The notes beneath the pieces are model-generated. The model made no database searches. It was not told where the DNA came from and was given only the letters and a program-made list of their open reading frames with translations. DNA of 64,000 nt from CAZIGK01 sp964538615 (GTDB lineage Bacteria > Pseudomonadota > Alphaproteobacteria > Rickettsiales > RI-342): positions 1-64,000 of the forward strand of contig CAZIGK010000003.1 of assembly GCA_964538615.1 (NCBI GenBank). Direction: 5' to 3'. Positions 52,031 through 60,985 of this stretch are shown here, piece after piece. How positions within the stretch are numbered: position 1 is the stretch's first letter; the number at the start of each line of letters is the position of its first letter. Position numbers and translations under genes: made by a program.

Positions 52031-53776
52031 TTACCCTGCGGAGCGTGAAGAGGTGGCTTGTTGCGTCTGTTCCTGACCGACCAGAGCAAGTAGTCCTTCC
52101 TTAGCTAAAGCGTTGTTGGCGCATTGTCTTGCAACGTGTTTGGGGCAGGCCACCACACGTTGGGTTTTTTCAGTAGCGTTTATCCAACGGCCGAGTTCCG
52201 GTGGTAAACGTTCGGGAGATGCGGTCAGATCACCTGCCAGTTCTTCCGCTAAAAACCCTTTCGGATCCTGATTAGCGTAGGCATAACTGACATTTAGCTG
52301 GTGCATGACCAGCATAAATATGTCCTCCTGAGTCACGGTTCGATGCGTATCCCCATCCGGTTGATGGGGCAAAGAAGCCGGACACTGGTGTACCAAATGT
52401 AACCCCAGAGGCCTGAGCAGCAGAAAACGACCCGTTTCATCGCGCATGGGGGGAAGAGTGGTTCGACCAAAGCCGATATTGGCACGATGTGCCAGCGCGG
52501 ATAAAATCGATAACGGATGAGGCATATTTTCTGACAGGGTGGAGGCTGTATTGCGCAGCAGCAGGGAGGGTTGCCGTGTGGTATCCATCGCCAGTAATAC
52601 CAATTCTGCGATTGTTTCGGTATTCACCGCATGCCGTTGTAGCACCTCGGCGACCTTTTGTGTCGGCACACCGTCCTGTGTTTCATGCAAGCCCTTGCTG
52701 TATAAATGCCGATATGCTTCAACCGCATGTTTCAGAAAAAACGGTTGGCGTTCAGACAGGCGAGCTACGGCATTCGCTTCATCTTGTTGATGACGGGTTT
52801 GCAGTAACTGCCCCAAACGCTGATCCAGAGAGTCCTGCAAGGTTTCGTGTTGTAATTCCAGTTCCGTCACCCGTGCGATGACTTCGCTCAGGCGAGTCAA
52901 AATCAGTTCATAGGAGGCATCTACCGTTTGGTTTTGCCATATGTCGGCCAGCCGATGCAGGCTTTCCATTTCTTCCACCTTCACGGCTGTGGCCTGTCTG
53001 CCTTCTGCTGTCAGGCGCAGGTAGGCCAGCTTGACCTGATCCAGCATTTCTTCCAGATGGATCAATTCGACCTGTTCGCTGCGAATCTGCTTCATCACCT
53101 CGCGCAGTTCGCCCTCTAGCTTCTCTTTCAGGGTGGTCTGTAAGGTCAGATCGGACCGCAGGCGATCTTCGGGAAAGAGCCAACCATTGGCAACATCCAG
53201 TGCGTGGAATAAACTATCTGTTGCTTCAGATGGTGGATGCAGGGGCGTATTGCGTAATTGCGACAGGGATGAGCGCAATATTGCCACACCTTCCTGAAAA
53301 GCATCTTCCTGAAATTGTGTTAGTAACGTGTGTCGTCCGGTCAGAGCGGCAGTCGTCAGGTTCCAGATGGTGAAGGTAGCCGCAACATATACTGCTGGCC
53401 AGACATTCAATAAGGTTTGGGAGGCTTGCGAAATGGGAATGCCATCCGCTGCCTGCGTAACGGCAGTGACAGCACGCTCCAGTAACAGATACAAACCCGC
53501 AGAGACGGCGGAAGTCTCCAGAAGCGAGGTCATTTGTTTTTGCATATCGCCATCTGTTGCCGCACGAACCAGATCCGTGTATGTGGGAACGGTTTCGTGG
53601 CTTATGCGGGTTCGTTCATGGCCAATACGGTAACGTTCCTGCTGGAAATGGGCGACAAATTGCTCCACATTGCCCCGTTGCAGCGTGCGTATAGCCGCTT
53701 GCGACACATCAGACATTTCCTGCCAGATGTCACGCATTTGTGGAAGGAAGAGTGGTGCAGACTGCTGCCGCTGCAT
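52031..53776 (-). CDS. protein of unknown function with coiled coil (581 aa)
   Basis: The start at 53776 has AGGA about ten bases away; an ATG at 53785 is also in frame. Residues 90-180 contain two moderately hydrophobic stretches (SAVSAGLYLLLERAVTAV, VWPAVYVAATFTIWNLTTA). A long coiled coil follows (about 230-340: LKEKLEGELREVMKQIRSE, LHRLADIWQNQ, LQHETLQDSLDQRL), then a mixed C-terminal region with several Cys/His. No family recognised. It lies between amtB and ftsZ on the same strand. Confidence 0.65.
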   Translation of the reverse strand: MQRQQSAPLFLPQMRDIWQEMSDVSQAAIRTLQRGNVEQFVAHFQQERYRIGHERTRISHETVPTYTDLVRAATDGDMQKQMTSLLETSAVSAGLYLLLERAVTAVTQAADGIPISQASQTLLNVWPAVYVAATFTIWNLTTAALTGRHTLLTQFQEDAFQEGVAILRSSLSQLRNTPLHPPSEATDSLFHALDVANGWLFPEDRLRSDLTLQTTLKEKLEGELREVMKQIRSEQVELIHLEEMLDQVKLAYLRLTAEGRQATAVKVEEMESLHRLADIWQNQTVDASYELILTRLSEVIARVTELELQHETLQDSLDQRLGQLLQTRHQQDEANAVARLSERQPFFLKHAVEAYRHLYSKGLHETQDGVPTQKVAEVLQRHAVNTETIAELVLLAMDTTRQPSLLLRNTASTLSENMPHPLSILSALAHRANIGFGRTTLPPMRDETGRFLLLRPLGLHLVHQCPASLPHQPDGDTHRTVTQEDIFMLVMHQLNVSYAYANQDPKGFLAEELAGDLTASPERLPPELGRWINATEKTQRVVACPKHVARQCANNALAKEGLLALVGQEQTQQATSSRSAG

Positions 53777-54039
53777 AACATGCATATCCTGAGGAGATGG
53801 TGAGTATTCTTATTCAGGAGTTGAAATAGCACGTGCTCATGACACTTTCATGACAAGTCATAGGTTCGGATGACTGGGGCTGTTTGTTTTTCTCAAAACA
53901 TGGTGCCTGTATGGGTATGCCGAAACGGATGTGCACAGAATGGGAGGGGGCGGTGGGTTTCCACTGCCCCAACGCCACCTGCCCCAATCAACGCCATGGC
54001 ATTCAGCCATGTCGTGTCTTATAACAGGGTGAACCGGGC

Positions 54040-55401
54040 CTAAAATGTCTTGGAGCGAATGAACTCCGGATAGGCTTCCATGCCCAGTTCGGCAATATCG
54101 CTGCCCAGTTTTTCATCTTCTGCACTCACCCGAATACCGATGCTGTATTTCATGGCCAGCCACAACAGCAGCGAAATGGGGAAAATAAAGGCTGCGTAGG
54201 CTAGTACGCCGCAAAGCTGATGGCTGAAGCTGGCATCTGCGTTAGTCCAGGGAACCATTAACGTGCCGAAAATGCCACAGCCCAGATGCACCGGAATAGC
54301 CCCCACCACATCATCAATACGCAAGCGGTTAAGGGCTGCCACCAGTAGCAGCACAATGCCTCCGCCTGCGGCACCAATCAGAGCCGCCTGCCACAGGCTG
54401 GGGGTCACAGGCTCTGCGGTGATACTGACCAGACCGGCCAAGGCACCGTTCAGTACCATGGTCAAATCCACCTTGCCGTAGCGCCATTGGGTCAACAGCA
54501 GCAGCGTGACTGCACCGGCGCAGGCGGCGATATTGGTGTTGGCAATAATGGTGGCAATGGCAATGGCGTTTTCGCCGCTGCCTAAAGCCAGTTGCGAGCC
54601 GCCATTAAAGCCAAACCAGCCGAACCAGAGAATAAAGGTACCCAGTGCCGCCAAGGGCAGGTTAGAACCCGGCATTGGTTTAGCACGAGGGCCAAAACGA
54701 CCATGCCTGGCACCCAGTACCAAGGCGCCCGCCAGAGCTGCCCATCCCCCAACGCTATGCACCAGCGTGGAGCCGGCAAAATCCAGAAAGCCCAATCCAT
54801 CCAGCCAGCCCTTACCCCATTTCCAGGAGCCGGCAATGGGGTAGAAAACGCTTGTCAGCAGGGTGGTGAAGGCCAGAAAGGGCCAGAGTTTAATACGTTC
54901 TGCCAGCGTGCCGGAGACCACCGAAGCGGCGGTAGCGACAAAAGCCATTTGAAAAAACAAATCCGCATGCGAGGCATAGCCCCCCGCACTGTATTGGCCG
55001 GAAAAAGCGGCGCTATCGTTCGGTTGCCATACACCGACCGAGCCAACCCAGCCTGTGACATCCACATACATCAGGTTATAACCCAGCAGGTAATAGCCCA
55101 GACAGGCAATGGCATAAATGGCAATATTTTTGGTTAGAATGCTGGTAACGCTGGCAGAGCGTACCAGTCCGGCCTCCAGCATTGCGAAGCCAGCGGCCAT
55201 CAGCATCACCAGTGCGCCACTGAATAACAGCAAAAAACTATTGAGCACAAACGCGGTTTCCCCCGTCACGTCAGCTACAGCAGGTTTTGCGGTTAGCAGG
55301 AACAAGAGCATGGGCAACAGCACAGGCAGAACCGCACCGCGCCGCGCCATAGGCGCCCCACGGGGTTTCATGGAGGGGAGGGAGAAAAACCATCGCTTCA
55401 T
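54040..55401 (-). CDS. amtB: ammonium transporter (Amt family)
   Basis: 453 residues: an N-terminal signal-like segment, then the eleven Amt membrane helices. The pore twin-His and family signatures are visible in STLVHSVGGWAALAGALVLGARHGRFG, LGCGIFGTLMVPW and FNGGSQLALG. AGGAGG lies five bases before the ATG. The PII gene glnK, almost always beside amtB, is missing here. No sigma-54 -24/-12 element was found in the 180 bp upstream. Confidence 0.93.
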   Translation of the reverse strand: MKRWFFSLPSMKPRGAPMARRGAVLPVLLPMLLFLLTAKPAVADVTGETAFVLNSFLLLFSGALVMLMAAGFAMLEAGLVRSASVTSILTKNIAIYAIACLGYYLLGYNLMYVDVTGWVGSVGVWQPNDSAAFSGQYSAGGYASHADLFFQMAFVATAASVVSGTLAERIKLWPFLAFTTLLTSVFYPIAGSWKWGKGWLDGLGFLDFAGSTLVHSVGGWAALAGALVLGARHGRFGPRAKPMPGSNLPLAALGTFILWFGWFGFNGGSQLALGSGENAIAIATIIANTNIAACAGAVTLLLLTQWRYGKVDLTMVLNGALAGLVSITAEPVTPSLWQAALIGAAGGGIVLLLVAALNRLRIDDVVGAIPVHLGCGIFGTLMVPWTNADASFSHQLCGVLAYAAFIFPISLLLWLAMKYSIGIRVSAEDEKLGSDIAELGMEAYPEFIRSKTF

Positions 55402-55583
55402 GCAGGCCTCCTATGCATTTTCAGTGTACCAGCCATAGCGAGTGGCGGCTGAAAAATCCAGCCAATTTTGCACTGCGCAAATCTTGCGATGTACCGGTCG
55501 CCGGAGTAATATGGCCGCAGTAGCGATGCAATCGTTCATGCAACCGCAACTGTAGCCGTATGTCTGCGAAGGAGTGTAACAGG

Positions 55584-56792
55584 ATGGCACAACACATCGT
55601 CATTGCAGGCGGAAGCTTTGTGGGTCTGGCACTGGCCATTGGACTGGCAGAACAGGGTATTGGCGTGACAGTGCTGGAAAAGCAGGCGCAAACACAGCAA
55701 GCCCTGCCTGCCTATGATGGGCGGGTGAGTGCCATTGCTCTGGGCACCCAGCGGTTCTTGCAGCAGCTTCGCATTTGGCCTCAGGTGGCGGAGGCTCAGC
55801 CCATCTGGGATATTCGCATCACCGATGCGCAACTGGACAAAGGGGATAGCCCCTTGCAATTGCATTACGACCATCGGGATGTGGGGCGGGAGCCATTCGG
55901 CTGGATTGTCGGCAACCTGCAACTCTTGCGCGCCTGCTGGCAGCGGCTCGAACAGCTTTCCGGCGTGACGGTGGTCTATGGCCGTTCGGTGGATCGCTGG
56001 CAGGTCACGGATGCCGGTGTGCAGGTGTGGGACGATGCGGGAACGGCGTATCACGGGGCACTATTGATTGCGGCGGATGGCCGCATTTCCGGTCTGCGGG
56101 ACAAAGCCGGTATTACCGCCGAGGTGCGCCCTTACGGCCAAACGGCACTGGTGGGGTGTGTGACCCACCCCCAACCCCATCATGGCTGGGCTGTGGAGCG
56201 TTTTTTTGCGGCTGGCCCTTTTGCCATGCTGCCCATGACGGATGATATGGAAGGTAACCCACGCACGGCCTATGTCTGGACAGAGCCGGATGCCATGGCG
56301 CAGGGGTTTTTGCGTCTGAGTGAGGCGGACTATACCGCAGAGCTGAACCGGCGGTTTGATGGCGTCTTTGGTACGGTACAGCCTGTCGGTGGGCGTTGGG
56401 GGTACCCTTTAACCCTGGTACGCACCCGATCATTGACAGCGCCACGTTTTGCACTGGCGGGGGATGCCGCACACGGTATTCACCCTATTGCAGGACAGGG
56501 CGTGAATCTGGGATTACGTGGAGCGGAAAGTCTGTTGAAACGCCTGACAGAAGCCGCAAGCTGCGGGTTGGATATGGGGAGCGAAGCGGTATTGGCTGAC
56601 TATGCAAAAGCCCGCCATTTCGATGTGGCCAGCATGACGGATGTAACCGATGCGCTGGTGCATCTATTCTCCAACGCCAACCCACTGGTGCGTGCCGCAC
56701 GGCGGCTGGGGTTGGGGATGGTGGAGCAACTGCCCCCTCTCAAACGTCCGTTAATGCGGCACGCCATGGGGGTGTTATTTCCGGTGGGATAA
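55584..56792 (+). CDS. ubiH: UbiH/UbiF/COQ6-family FAD monooxygenase
   Basis: 402 residues from MAQHIVIAGG (aaggag nine bases upstream). FAD-binding GGSFVGLALAIGLAEQG with the variant GxGxxG loop, the ADGRISGLRDKAG (DGxxSxxR) motif and the GDAAHGIHPIAGQGVNLGLR motif identify a ubiquinone-ring hydroxylase. Which ring position it hydroxylates cannot be assigned. It is divergent from amtB and convergent with engB. Confidence 0.85.
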   Translation: MAQHIVIAGGSFVGLALAIGLAEQGIGVTVLEKQAQTQQALPAYDGRVSAIALGTQRFLQQLRIWPQVAEAQPIWDIRITDAQLDKGDSPLQLHYDHRDVGREPFGWIVGNLQLLRACWQRLEQLSGVTVVYGRSVDRWQVTDAGVQVWDDAGTAYHGALLIAADGRISGLRDKAGITAEVRPYGQTALVGCVTHPQPHHGWAVERFFAAGPFAMLPMTDDMEGNPRTAYVWTEPDAMAQGFLRLSEADYTAELNRRFDGVFGTVQPVGGRWGYPLTLVRTRSLTAPRFALAGDAAHGIHPIAGQGVNLGLRGAESLLKRLTEAASCGLDMGSEAVLADYAKARHFDVASMTDVTDALVHLFSNANPLVRAARRLGLGMVEQLPPLKRPLMRHAMGVLFPVG

Positions 56793-56859
56793 TGAGGGGC
56801 TTCAGCCCCGCATGCGGAGTGAAGCACGCAGGCCATTAAACATCGCGTGATGAAACGCA

Positions 56860-57510
56860 CTAATATTGGGTGAGCTGATACAGCGCCGTGCGCAAGGCTT
56901 CCATACCGTCGCCTTTTTCTGCGCTGGTGAGAAACAGCTCTGGCAGGGCGGCCGGGTGTTTCTTGATAGCCAGCCGGGTGGCTTCCAGTAGGGGGGATTC
57001 ATCCCGCGTGGGGATTTTATCCCGCTTGGTCAGAATAAGCTGGTAGGGCACGGCCAGATCATCCAAAAAATCCATCATCTCATGGTCATTTGCCTTGACC
57101 CCGTGTCGGCTGTCAATCAGCAGCAGGGCACGTCGCAATTCACGCCGACCACGCAGAAAGTCCCGAATCAGGCGGTTCCAGTCTGCGCTTTGGCTTTTGG
57201 CGACTTTGGCAAAGCCATAACCGGGCACATCCACCAGTGTCAGCATATCCATCAGATTAAAGAAGTTCAGTTGCTGGGTTCGCCCCGGTGTGTTGGAGGT
57301 GCGCGCCAGCTTTTTTTGCCCAACCAGAGCATTTAACAGGCTGGATTTACCGACATTTGAGCGGCCAATAAAGGCAATTTCCGGCAATCTGGCAGGGGGC
57401 AGATGCCCCACGGCAGATGCTGCGCCGACAAATTCGCAGCGTCCGGCAAAGAGTTTGCGGGCGGCTTCTGTCGTGGTGACGTCAGAGGCGGCATCCTGAT
57501 GCTCGTTCAT
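56860..57510 (-). CDS. engB: ribosome biogenesis GTP-binding protein EngB/YsxC
   Basis: A GTPase needed for 50S assembly. 216 residues: G1 GRSNVGKSS, G2/switch TSNTPGRTQQLNFF, G3 DVPGYGFA, G4 TKRDKIP and G5 SAEKGDG, all intact. The start overlaps the yidC stop as ATGA; it is the last gene of the rpmH operon. A short stretch after its end shares gcaggccattaaaca with the manC-rdgB gap. Confidence 0.94.
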   Translation of the reverse strand: MNEHQDAASDVTTTEAARKLFAGRCEFVGAASAVGHLPPARLPEIAFIGRSNVGKSSLLNALVGQKKLARTSNTPGRTQQLNFFNLMDMLTLVDVPGYGFAKVAKSQSADWNRLIRDFLRGRRELRRALLLIDSRHGVKANDHEMMDFLDDLAVPYQLILTKRDKIPTRDESPLLEATRLAIKKHPAALPELFLTSAEKGDGMEALRTALYQLTQY

Positions 57511-59294
57511 GCCTTATTGCCCCGCCGGGTGGTGGTGCGCGGCGTTTTTCTGGCGGCACGCTTGGCGGCGCGCTCTTCATCGTAGCGATGGTTCATCCAA
57601 AGCTGTTGTAAGATGGAGAGAATATTGTTGAAGGTCCAATACAGCACCAACCCGGCGGGGAAGGTGGCACTGACAAACAGCAGAATGAAGGGAAACAGCT
57701 TCATCATTTTCGCCTGTGTCGGGTCTGCCGGGGCAGGTTGCAGCTTTTGTTGCAGCATCATGGTCAGGCACATCAACAGGGGCAGCAGGCCAAACGCCAG
57801 CATGGCCGGTACATTCCACGGTAGTGTACCAAACAGGGTCAGCACGGTCAGGGGGTCTGGTGCAGAGAGGTCATGTAAATAGCCATAGAAAGGCGCATGG
57901 CGCATCTCGATGGTCACAAACAACACCTTGTACAGGGCAAAAAACACTGGAATTTGCAGAAGCAGCGGTAGGCAACCCGCCATGGGGTTGACTTTCTCGG
58001 TCTTGTAGAGCGCCATCATCTCCTTGTTCAGGGTCATGGGGTCATCCTGATGTTTTTCCCGCAGTTCTTTCATTTTGGGAGCCAGAACCCGCATAGCCGC
58101 CATGGAGCGGTAGGACTGGTTGGCCAACGGGAACAGCAGCAGCCGTACCACCAGCGTTAACAGCAAAATGGCCAGTCCGAAGTTGCCCAGCCAGACATAG
58201 AACTGGTGCAGCATTTGGAACATGGGCTTGGTGATGAAATAGAGGGCGCCAAAATCCACGGCGCGGTCAAGCAGCGGCACATTCAGTTGTTGGCCATAGG
58301 ATTCCAGCAGGTTCAGCTTTTTGGGGCCGCTGAACAGATGGAACTGGTAAGACTGGCTACTCCCGGCTTCCACGGTGATGGGGGGCAGGGTCAAATCTGC
58401 CTGAAAGCGGTGTTTGCCGTCCTTACTGTAATGTTGCAGGCGGGCATCCATTGGCGTGTTTTGCGCAGGCAATAGCGCAGAAATCCAGTATTTGTCACTG
58501 ACGCCCAGCCAGCCTCCGGTGCTGGTGAAGCGGTGGCTGGGGTCATCGTCCTGCAGGTCCTGATAGGTAAACTCTTCCAGCGTTTGGTTGAAAACACCCA
58601 ACAGCCCTTCATGCAGAACGGCGTAGCTGGTTTCCGGCTGCACATATTCCCGGTTTAGCATGCTAAAGGGCGTCAGGGTGACGGGGAATGAGCGGTCATT
58701 AAACACGGTTTCCGTGATGGTGAACAGATAATGTTCATCCAGGGTAATGCTACGCTGAAAACGTAGCCCTTGTGCATTGTTCCATTCCAGAACCACGCGT
58801 TGTGCCGTTTGTTCTGCCACATACCATTGGCTATGGTTGCCGGGAACACGCAAGTCCGGGGAGTTGGTCAGCCAGCCGCTTTCCATGAAATATTGCCCAT
58901 CCACTCCCACGGGAGAGAGCAGGCGAACCGCCGGACTTTCCGGTGATTGCTCTACCCGGTAGTCGGTCAGGGTCGTGTAATCCAGCCGTCCACCCATTAA
59001 ATTAATGGAGGCTTGCATCACCTGATTGGCCAATCCGGAGCGCACGGGGCTTTGCAAGGCCTCTTCCACGGTGGCGAAGGATTGCGCGGTTTCCGTTGGT
59101 GCCCCAGTATGGGGGGTGGCGGCCTGAGGACGCGTGCCCTGTGCGGGAGTGGTGCTGGCTGGCTGTGCAGCGGGTTGTGGCGCAGGCGCCGGAAAAAATA
59201 CCTGCCAAACCAGCAAAAGAATGACCGAAAGACCAAACGCAACCAGCATATTGCGCAGATCACGCATGCGTTGTTCCGGGGTTTGTTGCAGCAT
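57507..59294 (-). CDS. yidC: membrane protein insertase YidC
   Basis: 595 residues from MLQQTPEQRMRDLRNM (aagga eight bases upstream; earlier in-frame starts lie in the yidD gene). An N-terminal membrane helix (about 11-28) and a Pro/Ala linker are followed by the periplasmic P1 beta domain (about 90-370), then the five-helix insertase core with the groove Arg (LVVRLLLFPLANQSYRSM) and the LPLLLQIPVFFALYKVL helix. A basic C-terminal tail (RAAKRAARKTPRTTTRR) binds the ribosome. Confidence 0.95.
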   Translation of the reverse strand: MLQQTPEQRMRDLRNMLVAFGLSVILLLVWQVFFPAPAPQPAAQPASTTPAQGTRPQAATPHTGAPTETAQSFATVEEALQSPVRSGLANQVMQASINLMGGRLDYTTLTDYRVEQSPESPAVRLLSPVGVDGQYFMESGWLTNSPDLRVPGNHSQWYVAEQTAQRVVLEWNNAQGLRFQRSITLDEHYLFTITETVFNDRSFPVTLTPFSMLNREYVQPETSYAVLHEGLLGVFNQTLEEFTYQDLQDDDPSHRFTSTGGWLGVSDKYWISALLPAQNTPMDARLQHYSKDGKHRFQADLTLPPITVEAGSSQSYQFHLFSGPKKLNLLESYGQQLNVPLLDRAVDFGALYFITKPMFQMLHQFYVWLGNFGLAILLLTLVVRLLLFPLANQSYRSMAAMRVLAPKMKELREKHQDDPMTLNKEMMALYKTEKVNPMAGCLPLLLQIPVFFALYKVLFVTIEMRHAPFYGYLHDLSAPDPLTVLTLFGTLPWNVPAMLAFGLLPLLMCLTMMLQQKLQPAPADPTQAKMMKLFPFILLFVSATFPAGLVLYWTFNNILSILQQLWMNHRYDEERAAKRAARKTPRTTTRRGNKA

Positions 59295-59304
59295 GGGGCT
59301 GTCC

Positions 59305-59628
59305 TTATAATGCGTCGTGATGAGTATGTGTAGCCGGGTGAGATGAGCACAACGGCGCATCTGCGGGGGGAACAGGGTCATAGCCACTGCCTCCCCACGG
59401 GTGGCAGCGACCAAGCCTGCGGGTAATTAGCCACAGAGCGCGAGGGAAGGGAAGTGTTTTTATTGCCTGCAAGGCATAGCCAGAGCAGGTGGGGTGGAAA
59501 CGACAACGCGGCGCAAGCCAGGGAGAGATAACCCAACGATACACCTGGATCACCCCGATACATAGCAGGGCAGGCAGGCGTGAAACGTCATGCAGTGCGG
59601 TATGAAAGACGGTACGAAATAAGGACAT
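59305..59628 (-). CDS. yidD: membrane protein insertion efficiency factor YidD
   Basis: 107 residues. The short family fold is clear: IGVIQVYRWVISPWLAPRCRFHPTCSGYALQAI with its conserved Cys, then RRLGRCHPWGGSGYDPVP. The start at 59628 gives the normal length; the frame is open upstream into rnpA but that part is shadow. yidC starts ten bases after its stop. It helps YidC-dependent insertion. Confidence 0.93.
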   Translation of the reverse strand: MSLFRTVFHTALHDVSRLPALLCIGVIQVYRWVISPWLAPRCRFHPTCSGYALQAIKTLPFPRALWLITRRLGRCHPWGGSGYDPVPPADAPLCSSHPATHTHHDAL

Positions 59629-59647
59629 ACAACAGGGAATGCGTAGG

Positions 59648-60061
59648 TTATGACGTCGGGGATAGCTTGGCAGCAGAGGAGGCTGTGGGGGGTGGGAAAT
59701 AGGGCTGGCTGGCGGGCACTTCTTTGCGCAGGCGGCGCAGGCAATAGCGTAAATCGCGCAATAATTCTGCCGAGCTTTGCGGGTAGGCTGGCTGGCGGGC
59801 AATGAGAATCAGATGCCCGGCGGGGACGGCATGCTCCAGCGTAAGCTGTCGCACCAGAGGGCGCAATTTGCGTTTAATGCGGTTGCGCACTACGGCAGAG
59901 CCAATTTTGCTAGTGACGGTCAGCCCTAAACAGACCAAAGCCTGATCTTCCGGGGTCGTAGGTGGTACCCACTGCAAAATCAGGCTGCGGCATACAATCT
60001 TAAACCCATGCTGCTTTGCATGCAGGAACTGGCTGCGCTTGAGAAGCCGCCCAATCTGCAT
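59648..60061 (-). CDS. rnpA: ribonuclease P protein component
   Basis: 137 residues of the small basic subunit that binds the 5' leader of pre-tRNA with RNase P RNA. The conserved RNR box is present as VVRNRIKRKLRPLVRQ (about 57-72) after GRLLKRSQFLHAKQHG. The C-terminal tail (after about 115) is Pro/Ser-rich and extends beyond the usual fold. It starts nine bases after the rpmH stop. Confidence 0.94.
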   Translation of the reverse strand: MQIGRLLKRSQFLHAKQHGFKIVCRSLILQWVPPTTPEDQALVCLGLTVTSKIGSAVVRNRIKRKLRPLVRQLTLEHAVPAGHLILIARQPAYPQSSAELLRDLRYCLRRLRKEVPASQPYFPPPTASSAAKLSPTS

Positions 60062-60070
60062 GACAGGGTA

Positions 60071-60205
60071 TTATGCGCTCAGGCGCTTGCGGCCTTTGCG
60101 GCGGCGTGCGTTCAGAATGGCGCGGCCACCAGCGGTTTTCATGCGGGCGCGGAAACCATGACGGCGCTTGCGTACCAGATTGCTGGGCTGGAAAGTACGT
60201 TTCAT
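60071..60205 (-). CDS. rpmH: 50S ribosomal protein L34
   Basis: 44 residues, start to end as expected: MKRTFQPSNLVRKRRHGFR, then RMKTAGGRAILNARRRKGRK. GAGGAG lies about seven bases upstream. First gene of rpmH-rnpA-yidD-yidC-engB. dnaA, often the divergent or upstream neighbour of rpmH in other bacteria, is not here, as is normal for many Alphaproteobacteria. Confidence 0.97.
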   Translation of the reverse strand: MKRTFQPSNLVRKRRHGFRARMKTAGGRAILNARRRKGRKRLSA

Positions 60206-60300
60206 GAGTAAGACTCCTCTGCGTCTGTAGGGATGACCGGCATAGGATCTGACGCGTGTGGACAACGGTCAAACCGACGACGGGAAAATAAGGAAGGGGG

Positions 60301-60329
60301 CTTATAGCCAAGAATCAGGGGAGTGTCAA
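60301..60329 (-). promoter_or_regulatory. consensus promoter of the rpmH-rnpA-yidD-yidC-engB operon
   Basis: Read on the minus strand: TTGACA (60329-60324, 6/6), 17 bp, TATAAG (60306-60301, 5/6). The transcript would start near 60294, leaving about 90 nt before the rpmH ATG. It is one of the two strongest promoters visible in the window, together with that of rplU. Confidence 0.82.
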
Positions 60330-60355
60330 ATGAATAGTCACTCCCTGTTTCTGAC

Positions 60356-60685
60356 CTACGCGGCCTTGACGCCTTTTTCCTGTAGCAGGGTGGTAAACTC
60401 TCCGCTTTCGACCATTTCGCGGAAAATATCGCATCCACCAATGAATTCCCCTTTCACATAAAGCTGTGGAATGGTCGGCCATTCGCTGTAGTCCTTAATT
60501 GCCTGCCGCAGTTCTTCGTCCATCAGCACATTCACGTCTTTGAAAGGGATATGCAGGCTGTGCAGACCGCGTGCGACAAAGGCAGAAAATCCGCACATCG
60601 GGGCGTCAGCGGTGCCTTTCATGAACAGCACCACATCATGGCCATTCACCAGCGTTTTAATCTCGTCAAATTTGATATTGCTCAT
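60356..60685 (-). CDS. grxD: monothiol CGFS glutaredoxin (Grx4)
   Basis: 109 residues with the KGTADAPMCGFSAFVA active site (CGFS at 31-34) and the GSH-binding WPTIPQLYVKGEFIGGCDI region. CGFS glutaredoxins carry [2Fe-2S] clusters and form heterodimers with BolA. The bolA gene lies 53 bases upstream on the same strand, which supports that partnership. Confidence 0.95.
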   Translation of the reverse strand: MSNIKFDEIKTLVNGHDVVLFMKGTADAPMCGFSAFVARGLHSLHIPFKDVNVLMDEELRQAIKDYSEWPTIPQLYVKGEFIGGCDIFREMVESGEFTTLLQEKGVKAA

Positions 60686-60738
60686 GGAGCTTTCTCCTTC
60701 ACGGGGTTATTTAAATACATAAAAATACATCATGGGAT

Positions 60739-60972
60739 TTACGCTTTCACCTGCGTTGTCACCGCGAGAGCGTGCAGCACATCCCCCATATTACCTTTCA
60801 GAGCCGCATAGACCATTTTATGCTGGGCGACACGGCTTTTGCCTGCAAAAGCCGCAGAGGTGACTGTCACGGCAAAATGGTTATTGTCTCCTGCCAGATC
60901 TGTCAGTTGAATCTCGGCATCGGGAAAGGCCTCACGCAGATGGCTTTCAATGTCGGCGGCACTCATGCCCAT
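60739..60972 (-). CDS. bolA: BolA/IbaG family protein
   Basis: 77 residues from the ATG with gagg about seven bases upstream. The fold signature is visible: AADIESHLREAFPDAEIQL, then HFAVTVTSAAFAGKSRVAQHKMVYAAL with the conserved His that can ligand a shared iron-sulfur cluster. The short length fits the IbaG/BolA-like type partnered with CGFS glutaredoxins. It follows purC by 13 bases. Confidence 0.9.
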   Translation of the reverse strand: MGMSAADIESHLREAFPDAEIQLTDLAGDNNHFAVTVTSAAFAGKSRVAQHKMVYAALKGNMGDVLHALAVTTQVKA

Positions 60973-60985
60973 GGGGGTACCTCGC

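Noticed and set aside
55402..55583. sigma-54 promoter upstream of amtB
   Set aside because: GG and GC doublets were found but never at the required 10-bp separation.
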